Notes: generated from the sequence alone by a model not told the origin. 64,000 nt of DNA from Fremontodendron californicum (GCA_030761205.1 JAULJL010000002.1:43178814-43242813); one strand, 5' to 3'. Numbered from the stretch's first letter, positions 10,326 through 22,590 are shown. Translations and numbers: made by a program.

Positions 10326-11441
10326 TATTAAGTAAGCTAATTTTCTGTAATTTTTTTAACAGGAGAGTGATTCACATTCACATGATGAAACCAAACCAAA
10401 CCAAACCAAACCAAAATAAATAAATTATTATTATACTACATTCAATTGGGATACCTTTGTCTTTGTCTTGTAGTATTGTGTTGTGGCAGACAAGACAAGA
10501 CAATCCTTCTTTACGCAATTTCAAATAGTTTGGTAACTTTGGGAATGTTCACTCATCACACTGATTTTGCAGAACATGTTCAAACATGCCCCCCACCCTT
10601 CTTACCTTATCTTTCTTTACCTACATAATAATAATAACATTAATCATAAATTAATATAAGTAATTTCTATTTAATAATATGGTTAGTAATCATAAATATT
10701 AATAAGCTACTACTGTTTTTTTGTACATTAATCTCATTTCATTTTCTTTCACAAAAACCATTAAATTTAATTCACTATTATAAACCGATATAAATATAAG
10801 AATATTCTTTCTTAGCATAATGGGATTTTGATGAGCTAATATTATTCTTTTAAACTGAACCATGAGATTTATTTGGCGTAATTCATTTTATTATTTTTTC
10901 CTACTGATATTGTCCAGCCCCTGAAGATGGATAAATTTGCTTTTTTTATTTTTAATAATCAAGAGATAACAATCATTAGCACAAATTTAAATGATTTATT
11001 ATTGATTTTCCATACTAATCGACCATTTAAATTATTATTATTATAAAGTATTTTCTATCTTTTCTATCCCCGGTCCATTTTTTTCGTATAGAATTAAAAT
11101 AATAATTATACGATGCATAGACTTTGTATTAATAATAAAAAAAATTCCTAATCAACCCAAACAAAATTCATTCATTCCTTTCTTTTTTCATAATTCATTC
11201 ATTCCTTTCTTTTTTCATTTTTTGTTTGACATCTTCTCATCATATATTTACGTAATTAGTTATGCATATCTTCCATACAAAGTCAACCCAAACAAAAGTA
11301 AAAACCCATAAAGAAAAAAAAAAAAAAAAAAAAAAAGAGAAAGAAAGAGAGACTGCTCTATTTTACACATCTGTCACTCGCCAGTGATAAAATCTGGCAG
11401 AGCCGATTGAACACGTGACGCAAACGTCGCCTCTGAGCTTC
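10326..11441. other. Intergenic, 3' of PINOID
   Basis: AT-rich. It contains CCAAA x5 near 10391-10415, a 27-bp tandem duplication near 11165-11218, and a long A tract near 11313-11336. No gene is seen. Confidence 0.55.
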
Positions 11442-13422
11442 TCAAAAGTAATCAAACGCGGTTGATTGTTCCTCGCTCTTCGGATGGTAATACGACGTCG
11501 TTGATTGCAGTCTTAACCCCGGAATCTCCGGCGGCGTAAGCGACCTTATAAGCGCGAAATTGAGTCCTTTAAGAAAATGGTGCGATTTGACGTCGGCAGC
11601 TCCGCGTTTGGATCCCAACCGACTGTTGGGGTCCTTGTTTAACAACCCGGAGATGAGGTCTCGCGCGTGGTGCTCAAGAAGGGATGAAGGCGAGTGGGTT
11701 GGGAAAGTGAGTGGCCTTTTCACAATGTTGCGCAGCGTAAGCTCGTTCGATGGAGCCGCAAAAGGTGTACGCCCGTAGATCATCTCGTAGATGAAGATCC
11801 CGAGGGACCACCAGTCAACGGCGTTACCGTGTGATCCACCTGAGGCCACCTCGGGAGAAACGTACTCATGGGTCCCAACGAAGGAGCGCGATCGGGCGGT
11901 GACGGGCTCTGCCACGAAGAAGAGTTTGCTGGGGGTGAGCGTTTCGATCTTCTTTGACCGGAAGAGCCTGTGGAAGAGGCGGGAGATAAGTGTTGGGTGT
12001 AGACGAGTGCAGGGCTGGTTTTGTGGGGACGTGGGATCCGGAGACGATGATGGTGATGGTGATTCAACGGCTGGGATCGCGTCTGAGCAAAGTGAAAGAT
12101 CGAAATCTGAGAGCATGATGTGACCATCTGATCTTACTAAAACGTTTTCCGGTTTTAGGTCTCGGTAAATAATGCCCAGCATGTGAAGGTACTCTAGAGC
12201 TACCAGAACCTCAGCTGCATAAAACCTGGAAAAAGTAAAAAAATAAATATAGAGCTTGTTTTTTTTCTAATGTTAGAAATGTGTGCAAACAGTGAATAGA
12301 AAAGTTTTAACATTTGAAAATTCTCAGCAACCAAACAGGGTAAAAAGAAATGATGAAAAGCATCAATTTTTTAACGTTACTTGCCATGCAAGTAACTGGA
12401 TCCGGAAAATTACCAGAATAAGTGATTCCGTAATTCTAATAATGGAAAATAATATTAAATAAGGGGAATTTGCAGCTAAAGTTAGATGTAATTGAGTGAA
12501 ATATCTCAGCTGTCGAGGAAGAATAAGGGAAACAGAAAGTGATTCCTAGCACTCCTAAATCCTTAGTCCACCATTAATGAAACCTATTACTATAAAAAAA
12601 AAAATTACTTATAAAATTTAGAGCAACCGAAAAATATATCAAATGAAGAAATAAGAGAGAGATAAGGTTTGATTATTGAAGGAGTCTCTGCAGAGTTGAT
12701 ACAGACAAAGATAAGAACAAGTCAGGCTATGCGTTGGCAACACAAGAAAACAAAACAAAACAACCAGATTAAAGCATGCAACAAAGATCAGTATAAAATC
12801 AATGTTGCACAACTTCAAAAACCTGTCAGCTATGGAAGTAAAAAAAGGGGAAAAAATAGTACCTTGCCGAGCTCAAAGAGAAGCGTTTGTGAGGTTGCTT
12901 ATGTCTAAGAGAATGCAAGTCACCTCCTGAACAGTACTCCATAACTATGCATGAGAAATGAGAAGCTTCAAACTCAGCGTACAAAGTAGGCAAAAACGGA
13001 TGATCCAGCATCTTCAAGATCTTCTTCTCCATTTCAGCACGTTGCACTTTTTTCTTCATCGCCAACGCTTCCTTATCCACCACCTTCATCGCATAATAAC
13101 ATTTATCATCCACGTTGGCCAGCCGGCAGAGATAGACTGTTCCGATATCCCCGGAGCCGATGCGGCGAAGGAGTCGGAAATCACGGAATGTGAGGCCGGT
13201 TTTGCGGGCGAAGGTGGCGGATCGGATAGCGGAGTAAGCGAAGTCGGATGATCGGTGGGGTTTCAGAGAAAGGTTCTCTGGGGACGACCGAGATGTTGGG
13301 AGGAGCTCAAAAGAGAGACGACTAAAGCTGCTACAACTTTTACTACTCATTGAACTTTGACTTGATGAATTCCTTGTATCTGAACTTAACTCACTTTCTG
13401 ACTTACGTTTGTACTCAAACAT
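11442..13422 (-). CDS. PID: PINOID serine/threonine kinase (AGCVIII family)
   Basis: Exons: complement 13422-12863 and 12225-11442, joined AG|G at FSLSSA-R-FYAAEV, giving 447 aa (Arabidopsis PID is 438). PID phosphorylates PIN auxin exporters at the plasma membrane and so sets the direction of auxin flow in organ formation. Seen in the sequence: a serine-rich N-terminus and then LKPHRSSDFAY; glycine loop GSGDIGTVY (89-97); K113; catalytic YRDLKPEN with D209; DFD (227-229) in place of DFG, the hallmark of plant AGCVIII kinases; a ~60-residue insertion before the activation loop SFVGTHEYVSPEV; and a C-terminal FDYF (FxxF, the PDK1-docking PIF motif). The single-intron structure also agrees. PID rather than WAG or D6PK is called from near-identity through the kinase core and the AFDYF end. 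Confidence 0.96.
12226..12862 (-). other. PINOID intron
   Basis: A 637-bp intron with donor GTACTA and acceptor TTTTTCCAG on the minus strand. No internal feature is seen. Confidence 0.9.
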
Positions 13423-14297
13423 TTTTTGTTTCTCAACCTGATTTGCTCACTTGTTTCTCTCTTGTAAGAGAGAAGGAAAAAAAATCTTTGAACAAGATGA
13501 AGTCAAAAAAGTGGAAGGAACTGGAATCAGATAACAGAAATTAAGACAGTGGATGAAAGCAATGAACTTTGATCTTCTTTCTAGAAGATGATTGACGAGG
13601 ATATAAAAAATGGAATCATATACCTGTAAAGGAGCCGAAGAGAAGAGTCAAGAGTAAGAAACAGTGAGTTTGAAGTTTGAAGGGAGAGAGAGGGTGCCAG
13701 AGGCAAGGAGTAAAAAATTGTGTGCAAACAAAAAAGGAAAAAAAAAAAAAAAAAAAGACATAGAAGAAATGAGTATTGCATCAAGTGAAGCAGGGAGGGG
13801 CATTAAAGGGTGATTCAGAAAAAGGCTTTGAATTCACATTTTGAAGCAGAGCAGACTTTATGAGGCCTTGACCTGAAAATTAGGGTTTCTGAGCAATAGC
13901 CAGTCCGTACACAGAGCTAATTTCTCAGACAGATATAAGCAAAATGAAAAAGGGTTTTGGCCTTTCTTTGGTTTCTTATGGTAGTTTGGTTAGCGTAGAG
14001 AGAGAGAGAGAGAATAAAATAGAAGTGAGAGGGTAGTTGGGGGTATTTATGCTAGTTAATGTACGGAAGTGATTAGGGAGGCAGTAAATTGCGGTTAATG
14101 TGGGTTCGGGTTTTAACTTTTAACCACGGACTCGGTTAAAAAAAAAGGGGGTGTTTACACGTGAGGGTGTAGAAAGTATTTTTCTTGCTGTTTACCTATG
14201 TGGTAGACTTCGGCTTTTGATGACGTTTGGTTACCGGCACGGGCGGCTGTTGGTCACGTGGCAGAGGTTTCGTTTTACTAACATTATATTATATACT
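13423..14297 (-). promoter_or_regulatory. PINOID 5' flank with two G-boxes
   Basis: Upstream region of PID, with AG-rich microsatellites likely in the 5' leader (GA runs at ~13683 and ~14000). Two perfect CACGTG G-boxes lie at 14158-14163 and 14255-14260, about 740 and 835 bp upstream of the start codon; these are bHLH/bZIP sites by consensus only. Confidence 0.45.
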
Positions 14298-14837
14298 GTG
14301 TTAAGAGGTAAATTTATCATTATATTATAGATTATATTATAAGTAAATATTAAAATTTATCATTATATTTTATTTAAATTGATATTTATAATTGTATTTT
14401 TAAGATTAAATATAAATTTATCATTATATTTTAATTATATATTGAATTTTGTCACTCTACTTTTGTTTAATTAAATTTGTCACTAGATTTTTATTTTTGA
14501 TTGAATATTGATACTCAACTTTATTGGATGATTTTAAGTTAAAATTTAATAAAAAAATTATTTCAAATCTTTTATTTTAATAATTAGGATTTAATAGATT
14601 AATAAAGAATGATAATAAAAGTTTCAATCAAATAAATTTCAAAATTTACCACTCAATTTAATTATTTCAAAATTAAAATTGAGTGGTAAAATTAAATTAA
14701 AAAAATTAAAATTTAATAATAAATTTCAATCAAATAAAAATATAATAACAAATTTATTTTAATTTTAAAAATATAATAATAGATATCAATCAATATAAAA
14801 TATAATGATAAATTTTAATATACACTCCATTAACCCA
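14298..14837. mobile_element. AT-rich foldback element (MITE-like)
   Basis: A long imperfect inverted repeat. The left arm from 14349 (ATTAAAATTTATCATTATAT) reappears reversed at 14779-14820, and a perfect 12-bp inverted pair (ACCACTCAATTT / AAATTGAGTGGT) sits near the centre at ~14650-14690. Outer ends GTGTTAA and TTAACCCA are proposed, with imperfect 9-bp flanks TTATATACT / TGCTATACT (7 of 9). The exact ends are uncertain. Confidence 0.5.
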
Positions 14838-15804
14838 TGCTATACTAGTAGCATCTTTTTTCTTTCTTTCACTACTTTGCTTTAGAATCACTGTTTAGTC
14901 TGTTTTGGGCCTTTTGGCAGCTTCGCTGAAGCTTTCCCTGCATTGCCCAAACTGCACCAAAATCAAATAATTCTTTACTTAGTCAACCTTAATTCGGGTT
15001 TTAACATAATCATCCTTCATTGCTTACTTTTACTGAAAACAAAACCTTCTTCCCCCACTTTTATGACAAAGATTTGCTGCCAGCCAGCAAATTTAATTAA
15101 TTAGACCGATTTTTATTCAATATATCAATAAGCAGAAAATGGAGTTCAGAATGTCTATTTTTTTTTTTTTTTTTTTGAGTAAACTCGACCTTATCATGTA
15201 CTGTAATTTGGTATAAAATAAAAACTTTTTTTATTTTTATATTTTAGAATAGATTTGGTAATTCATTTGTTTATATTGTGTTTATATTATTTTTGCATAT
15301 CATAATCGTATTTAAAATATTATATGTTATATAAATTTTGATATATTCATGTCATATTTATATTATTTTTTATATGATTTCGTATTTTAATTATATTTTT
15401 TATATTATGTCTTTAAAATTATTAGTTCTATTTTAGGAGTAACATAAACCCTTGTTTTTTTTTTTTTTTTGTTGCAATGATCTTTTAATATCAAAGTTAA
15501 GGCAAGGGAACCCTAAAATGTACTTCAAAATCCGTACCATATAAGATTATTACAAATAAAGTGAAAAAGAAGAAAAAGAAGATAAGACCACGCTTTTCAT
15601 TGTGTAATATTGAGCAATGTTTTAATCTCTAATAAAATCAATTAATATTCAAACTTTTAGTATCTTCTTTGTGAATAGTCCATTCTAACATCTTTTAAAA
15701 AATCACTGTGGAACTATGTACACTTTATTCATCTTTTGACTTTGAATATCAAATTATTACTATATGAGTAGATGAAAATTATGAAACTTGAATTAATGTC
15801 AGTT
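14838..15804. other. Intergenic AT-rich DNA
   Basis: No gene is seen; T tracts lie near 15159-15176 and 15455-15470. Confidence 0.55.
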
Positions 15805-15809
15805 GTAAA
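15805..15809 (+). repeat. Target-site duplication, left (GTAAA)
   Basis: Five bases directly before the first LTR start. They are identical to 39177-39181 directly after the last LTR end, as expected for one integration event. Confidence 0.75.
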
Positions 15810-15994
15810 TGTAGACATCCGTTTTTGTCCGGGTAGTTTTAATTTTAACTTTTAATTTTGATTTTTACTTGTATTTTCGGAATTAATAAAAAATGAACAA
15901 AAAACAAAAAAAAATGGAAAAAAAAAAGAAAAAAGGAATTAAATTTTGTTTAAACCTAAATTCTATAGGATTAAGATTGAATTTTCAGATTTTT
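15810..15994 (+). mobile_element. LTR-A, truncated 5' LTR (~180 bp)
   Basis: It matches the first ~180 bp of the full LTRs (start TGTAGACATCC). It then jumps at an AGATTTT sequence (15988-15995) to DNA that in the complete unit lies at ~25636, about 400 bp after gag. The rest of the LTR, primer site and gag were deleted. Confidence 0.85.
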
Positions 15995-18507
15995 TGGTAA
16001 TTTGATAAATGTCAAAGCTATCTAAGAGCTTTAAACACATCACTTCTAAGTTTCTCAACCATGCCCGAACTTTTCTTTTCCTGAATAGTGTCCTTTACTC
16101 ATATATTGGGGGGAAATTACCTTAAAAGCCATATTTTTTCAGTATCCTTGAATGCATTGATTTGAGTAACATCCATTTTCACCCAGTTATCCTTTGTCAT
16201 ATCTTGGGGTAGGATTACCAAAGAGCCGAATACCTGTTGTTTTTGCACGCCATTACCGACTTGTGCAAACTTTGTTTTTCTTTATGATCGAATGAAATTG
16301 CATGGACACTCAGAGAAAACCGGAATAAAGAGAATTGTTGGGTTGGGCCTTTATTTGGATAGGCACGTTGAGAGGATGCATGAGTTGCAAAAAAAAAAAA
16401 AAAAAGGAAAAAAATAGTGATATCATGCATATGAGATATTCAAATGATTTTAATGGCAATTCTTATTATCTACTCCACCTGGGGTTTGCTCTTCAATGGA
16501 AATATTCATACTGGAAATGAGAAATGGCCATCTTTCGTATTCCTTTCACAAAATGAGAAATTATCCTTTGCTACCCCCTTTGAGCCTATTGGATTCTTGT
16601 TTTTTGAATGAACCTTGACCAAGGATCACCCTCCACATCGGGGGGCAAGTGTGAAGAATTATCTTTTTATGGAAGGTCATACGTTTGGATCATATTTCTA
16701 CACCATGAATGCTTTATGTCAGGGAGGCAAATATTGAAATGGATTGAGTTTCAAATTTTCAAACTCACTTTATGATAGGAAAGTCTGTAAAAAAAAAAAA
16801 AAACAGAAAAAAATGAGAGAAAAAAAAAGGAAAAAAAGAAAGAAAAAGAAAAATGAAAAAAAAGGAAGAGAAAAAAACAAAAAAAATAGGGTTCGCAAGA
16901 TGAAATCCTCATGAAGAGAAATGATCCATGGTTTGATGAGAAGTAGAAATGGTGAAATCCTCAAGAGAAATGATCCATGGTTTGATTACCTTCGAAGAAA
17001 GATATGAGACATTTTGAGATGAAGAAATGATCCTTGGTTTAATAACCTTTAAACACATTTTTGGGCCTGATTATCTTTTTTTTATAACCCCAAACCTTGA
17101 CCTACATTACAAGCTTGAAAAGTCCATTTTGATCAAGTATGAATGTTTAAGTTGAAGAGTTTTTCCTCAGATTTTATCTCATCCTTTTGAATTGTCATTG
17201 AAGAAATTTGGATTCTCAAATGCATGGTAGAGCAAAAAAAAAAAAAAAAAGAATGAAGCTCTAGGGTGAAAACCCAAAAACGGGCAGTCTAGAGCAAGCA
17301 AAAAAAAATTGAAAGCAACTCTGCGTAACTATGCCAAGGCCTAACAAGAAGTACAAAAGAAATGGTATTTTGAACCCATCAAGAAACACCGAACACTTTT
17401 TGAGAAACTTAATTAGGTCAACATCATTTGGATGACTTTACCCGAAATTGGAAATCCTTTTCCTTTCTTGTCCAAATTTTGAACCCATCGTAGATAGTCT
17501 TGACATTTGTTGAATTGTTATTTATCCATAAACTTAGAAAGAGTGCCAAAATGGATTGTGTCTTCAAAATAAAACTTTTTGTGAAAACTTGATTGTTGAA
17601 GGAAATTCATTGTGAGTTTAGATGAAGAAACATTGATGTGAAGAAACTTCCCTTTGATAACCAAAACCTTGACAAATTGAAATAGTCAATGAGCCAAATT
17701 GTGATTCGCCTTGTCCATTCTTGCAGTAATTACCAATTTTTTTAAGATCTAAAGTTTCATTTTTGTTTAGTAAATGGGGATTTTTGAACATGAAAAATAG
17801 TGATGTTTCTGGGGGAATTTTGATTTACCATTGGGGCATGATTTGAAAATGAGAAAAGTTTTTTTTGGACAAATTCTTTCTTTTCAAAGAATTTTCAAAA
17901 AATGCAACATGAGAACATTCAGGTTTAAAGGATGCATATTTGAGTTCTGAACCAGTTTAATAAGAGTGACATTTCTGGGGCAAAGAATGAGAAGGCTTTT
18001 TACCATGATGAGAAAATGGTTTTGAGAAATGGAATCTATTGAGTTGGTAAATGGCAGGGTAGGCTCTTTTGCAGCATCGGCATTGAAGACTTTGCGCTTG
18101 GAATTTGAATATGCTTAAAGATGAGATTCTGGGATGAAATGAGAATGAAATGAGAACAATAAAAGTTTGGAAATATATTTAGTTTAAAGCCTTGTGATCA
18201 ACTGATGGAATTAGTGGAGGTCAGCCTGGTTCTAAGTCAGCGTTTGGAAGATTAAAAGATGATGACACGATGAGTTTGAGTATCCTTTTGTCATAGTTAA
18301 AGATTCATGATATTAGTTTGCATTCCATCACATGACATTTACTTTATATAATTACATTTCATGGCATTCATGTCATTCATCGCATGGATTTAACATATAA
18401 GAAAGATTTTAGCTTTTGAAATTTGAAATTAATTTTTTTATTTATTTTTAGGATGGTTCTTTTCAAGGTAAGAGTTTTGAGCATTCAGTTGAGGAAAGCA
18501 TAAAAGG

Positions 18508-19020
18508 GGTATCTTTTTTAAATCCTCCGGGTATCTTTTCAAATCCTCCGGGTATCTTTTCAAAACCTCCGGGTATCTTTTCAAATCCTCCGGGTATCTT
18601 TTTCAAATCCTCCGGGTTTCTTTTCAAAATCTCCGAGTATCTTTTCAAATCCTCCGGGTATCTTTTTTAAATCCTCCGGGTATCTTTTCAAATCCTCCGG
18701 GTATCTTTTCAAAACCTCCGGGTATCTTTTCAAATCCTCCGGGTATCTTTTCAAATCCTCCGGGTATCTTTTCAAAATCTCCGGGTATCTTTTCAAATCC
18801 TCCGGGTATCTTTTTTAAATCCTCCGGGTATCTTTTCAAATCCTTCGGGTATCTTTTCAAATCCTCCGGGTATCTTTTCAAATCCTCCGGGTATCTTTTC
18901 AAATCCTCCGGGTATCTTTTCAAATCCTCCGGGTATCTTTTCAAATCCTCCGGGTATCTTTTCAAAACCACCGTTTAATTTTTCAAAGCCTTTAGGCATC
19001 TTTTCCAAACCTCTGAGAAC
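18508..19020 (+). repeat. 21-bp minisatellite, copy in unit 1
   Basis: About 24 tandem copies of a 21-bp unit containing CCTCCGGGTATCTTTTCAAA, with variants (AAACCTCC, AAATCCTT, TTTTTTAAATCC). Because 21 is a multiple of three and the unit has no stops in some frames, the minus strand shows overlapping ORFs of KRYPEDL or GGFEKIP repeats. These are artefacts of the repeat, not genes. Confidence 0.9.
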
Positions 19021-19775
19021 CATTTTGTTACCACGATTGGAGAGATATGATGATTTTCATGCATTGCATTACACTCAACATTCATGACATTCATGGCATG
19101 TATTTAACATGTAAGAAAGATTTTAAGTTAGACTTTTGAATTTTGAAATCAAATTTTTTTTTTTAAGGAAAATTCTTGGACCTTAGTTGAGATGAAAATT
19201 TTGGTCTTTTAGATTTTGCACCTTGGTTGAAGAGATGAGTTTAGACTTTGGTAGTAATTAATATTTTTAAGATGAGATTTTATCAAAGACGAGAATGATT
19301 TAGTGTGAATCCTTAGCTAAGTGAGAATCCTTTAGCTTAGTGAGAATCTTTATTTTGAGTGAGAATCCTTTAACTTAGTGGGAATCTTTATTTTGGATGC
19401 GAATCCTTTGGATTGAGAAGAGAAATCGTTAGGTTGAAAACTGAAAGAGACAATAAGATTCGTTCTATCAGTTTGAAGCCAAGTGCAAATAGAGATGAAT
19501 GATGAGCTTGAGAACCTTTTATCAAGAAATTCAGGGAGTTGATTTATAGAGCATTCATGACACCCATTTGCACGATATGCATCGACATTCATGGCATTCA
19601 TGTATTGCATTGCATTTATTTGCACACAAGAAAGTTTATTTCAGGTACTCAGTATGATTTGGACATGGGTTTGGGATGCTAATTTGTGAGGTTAGCGATT
19701 TTGTTTTCGGGACTCAAGGTAAGATTTTTGAAGTCTACATTCACATTTGAGAATTTTTCAAATTTATTTAGTTTT

Positions 19776-20297
19776 TTATTTAAAGTTGAAGCCTCGATAG
19801 AGGAGTTTTTATTTAAAGTTGAAGCCTCGGTGGAGGAGTTTTTATTTAAAGTTGAAGCCTCGGTGGAGGAGTATTTTCATTTAAAGTTGAAGCCTCGGTA
19901 GAGGAGTTTTTATTTAAAGTTGAAGCCTCGGTGGAGGAGTATTTTCTTTTAAAGTTGAAGCCTCGGTGGAGGAGTTTTTATTTAAAGTTGAAGCCTCGGT
20001 GGAGGAGTATTTTCTTTTAAAGTTGAAGCCTCGGTGGAGGAGTTTTTATTTAAAGTTGAAGCCTCGGTGGAGGAGTTTTTATTTAAAGTTGAAGCCTCGA
20101 TGGAGGAGTATTTTCTTTTAAAGTTGAAGCCTCGGTGGAGGAGTATTTTCATTTAAAGTTGAAGCCTCGGTGGAGGAGTTTTATTTAAAGTTGAAGCCTC
20201 GGTGGAGGAGTATTTTCATTTAAAGTTGATGCCTCGGTGGAGGAGTATGTTTTTACGGAGAGTTTATTTAAAGTTTACGCCTCGCTTAGAGGAGCTT
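19776..20297 (+). repeat. 33/36-bp minisatellite, copy in unit 1
   Basis: Around 14 copies built on AAAGTTGAAGCCTCGGTGGA followed by GGAG, spaced by TTTTTATTT (33 bp) or TATTTTCATTT/TATTTTCTTTT (35-36 bp), ending shortly before the polypurine tract and LTR. Confidence 0.9.
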
Positions 20298-20382
20298 TTC
20301 TACGATAGGATTTTCTTTAAGTACATGAGACTTAGTAGGGTGTCTACGTCTTTGCACATCCCCTGTTTCTCAGGGAATGCAC

Positions 20383-20395
20383 AAAGAGGGACAAC
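20383..20395 (+). other. Polypurine tract before LTR-B
   Basis: AAAGAGGGACAAC directly precedes the LTR start TGTAGACACCC. The equivalent tracts at 30057-30069 and 36986-36998 read AAAGAGGGGCAAC. Confidence 0.7.
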
Positions 20396-22570
20396 TGTAG
20401 ACACCCATTTTTGTCCGGGTAGTTTTAATTTTAACTTTTAATTTTGATTTTTACTTGTATTTTCGGAATTAACAAAAAATGAACAAAAAATGGAAAAAAA
20501 ATGGAAAAAAAAGAAAAAAGGAATTAAATTTTGTTTAAACCTAAATTCTATAGGATTAAGATTGAATTTTCAGATTTTTTGAGATAATATTAAAAGAGTT
20601 TTGTTTGGGTTAAAATAACACTTTGATTAGGATAAGAATTCCAAATTAAATTATACTAGGATTCTGGGTGATCTTCTCCTATATAAAGAGATCTAGTTTT
20701 CAGCATTGAGGGGGAGAATTTCAGAGGACGGAATAACAAGAAGAGAAGTCAGTAACTCATACTTCAAAGAGCATAAACCGGAAGCCTCGCCTTCAGCAAA
20801 ACTTTCGCGCTTCAACATTCTCGATTAAAGAACCCCAGCAAAGGCACATCAAAGAGAAATTTCAAACTCCAAACTGAGAAGCAACCAAGCCGCTGTCTGT
20901 TCTTAGCCAATCTTGCACGTGCCGCCTTAGGTCTTGGCTTCGTTACCACAGTCCTCGACGTGTCCATATACACGATACACAGTGGCCAAAAGAGTTGTGA
21001 TTCTTTCTTTACGGTTTAGGAGGTGCTTTTGATAAAACAAACAGAAGAACAAACTCACTTTTTGATCCCATGGCTCCAAAAGATTTTAATCCACAGTGAG
21101 CTGAACAAGCCTCTTGAAATCTATTAATGCTTTGGTCATGAATATGATGAAAAGGTGCTTCCCCCATTCGGCAACGAGATGTTGAAAGCTTGAGTTTGTA
21201 CGGCTCAATCATTGTATGGTATTTTTATTTACTTATTTGATTATTTATCATTAGTTTTAGTTTTACTTATTTACTTATTATTTCTTTCTATTATTGTATT
21301 ATTTTTTTGTTTATTTATATTTTTTATATATCATTTTAGTATTTGATATCTTATTTGATATTTTGTTTTTGATATTATTATTTTTTCTTATTGCATGTTA
21401 ATTTATTCTTATCTATTATTAACTCATTGAATTTTGGACTAATGTTAGTTAATTTGATTGTTGCAGGGATATTCTTTAGGACTAATTTGATTTACTTGAT
21501 TTCATTTTTTTTTGTAAATTATTGTATATATATTGATTATCTATCTATGATTATTTGTCTATTGATAATCGTAATTGAGTTAGTTAGAATTTTCATTTTT
21601 GCTAATTAAGTTTTTTTTATTGAGAATTAATTAAATTAAATAATAAATTGAGATTTTTCCAATGATGAAATTCAAAGAAATTACGAATGGTTAATTTCTG
21701 AGAAATTTCTAGGTGAGAAATTTCTCTTAAAAATTCTCCAGAATGAATGGAAGGATATTTTAAGAGATTAATTTCAATACCAACAAAAATCAAAAATTTA
21801 TTTTTTTTTAAGAATAATTAATTTTCAACATTTTTCTAAATTGATTTTCCATAATAAATGCTTAATTTTAAATTGATGAATAAATTAAGATTTTTTCCGA
21901 TGATGAAATTCAAGAAAGTTGCGAATGGATGACTTTTAAGAAATTTCTAGGTGAGAAAAATTCTTTTAAAAATTCTCCAGAATGAATGGAAGAATATTTT
22001 AAGAGATGATTTTCGATATTAAAAATCAGAATTTATTTTTCAAAACAAACATTAATAAAATGTGGTTAATTTTGGAAGATTAATTTAAGAGAAATAATTT
22101 GATTAAATAATTCTGACTTTTCCGACGACGGAGCCTCTTCAATAGAACGAATGGTTTCTTTTGAATACTCTCGAGGTGAGGAAACATTTTTTAGTAATTT
22201 TTCCAGAATGAATGGAAGGAAGACCTAAAAAATAATCTCCGAGATTTTTAACTTTAATAATTAAAATGAAAATATGATAGAGAAGACCAGTTAATTAAGA
22301 CTTTTTAAGTATCACAAGACTAATTAGGTACTATATCTTAGATAGGCGTTGTGAGGGTGCTAATCCTTCCTCACACGTAACCGTACTCCCGAACCTAGTT
22401 CTGATAAGTAGACCAGAACCTATTCTTTTTAAGGTGCCTTAGTCAAGCTAGGATTACTTTAAATAGGATAGATTCATAAAGGTGACTAATCACACCTAGA
22501 TTAGATGATTAGTGGCGACTCCATTGATTTGCGTCTAGCATGCTGAATTCGTATTTGGCACGTTATGACA
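20396..22570 (+). mobile_element. LTR-B (2175 bp)
   Basis: Full LTR, TGTAGACACCC...TTATGACA. A TATA box (TATATAAA, 20680-20687) should drive transcription starting ~30 bp on. The 3' third holds three diverged tandem repeats starting near 21648, 21886 and 22112, each with TTTTTCC(R)A(T/C)GA and CCAGAATGAATGGAA. It differs from LTR-C at only about ten positions that I noticed. Confidence 0.92.
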
Positions 22571-22571
22571 G

Positions 22572-22590
22572 TTTGGCGACTCCACTGGGG
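22572..22590 (+). other. Primer-binding site of the gag-only element
   Basis: TTTGGCGACTCCACTGGGG begins one base after the LTR end. It has the form seen after the 5' LTR in Tat/Ogre-type Gypsy elements; I did not assign the tRNA. A second copy is at 32248. Confidence 0.6.

Larger units (their letters stand above)
15995..20395 (+). mobile_element. Internal region of unit 1 (3' part only, no gag)
   Basis: Near-identical to 25640-30069 of the complete unit. It holds A-rich tracts (16391-16405, 16790-16880), the 21-bp and 33/36-bp arrays, and a polypurine tract at 20383-20395. It has no protein domain; small ORFs here recur in the other units and read low-complexity or repeat DNA. Confidence 0.8.

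Noticed and set aside
11791..12123. Plus-strand ORFs over the PINOID exons
   Set aside because: Antisense shadows of the kinase reading frame.
18463..19023. Four overlapping minus-strand ORFs of KRYPEDL/GGFEKIP repeats (also 28117-28698)
   Set aside because: They are the 21-bp minisatellite read in several frames, with no domain or promoter; several start at non-ATG codons.
21009..21212. 67-aa minus ORF in LTR-B, repeated in LTR-C and LTR-D
   Set aside because: It is on the antisense strand of the LTR and repeats only because the LTR repeats; no family match.
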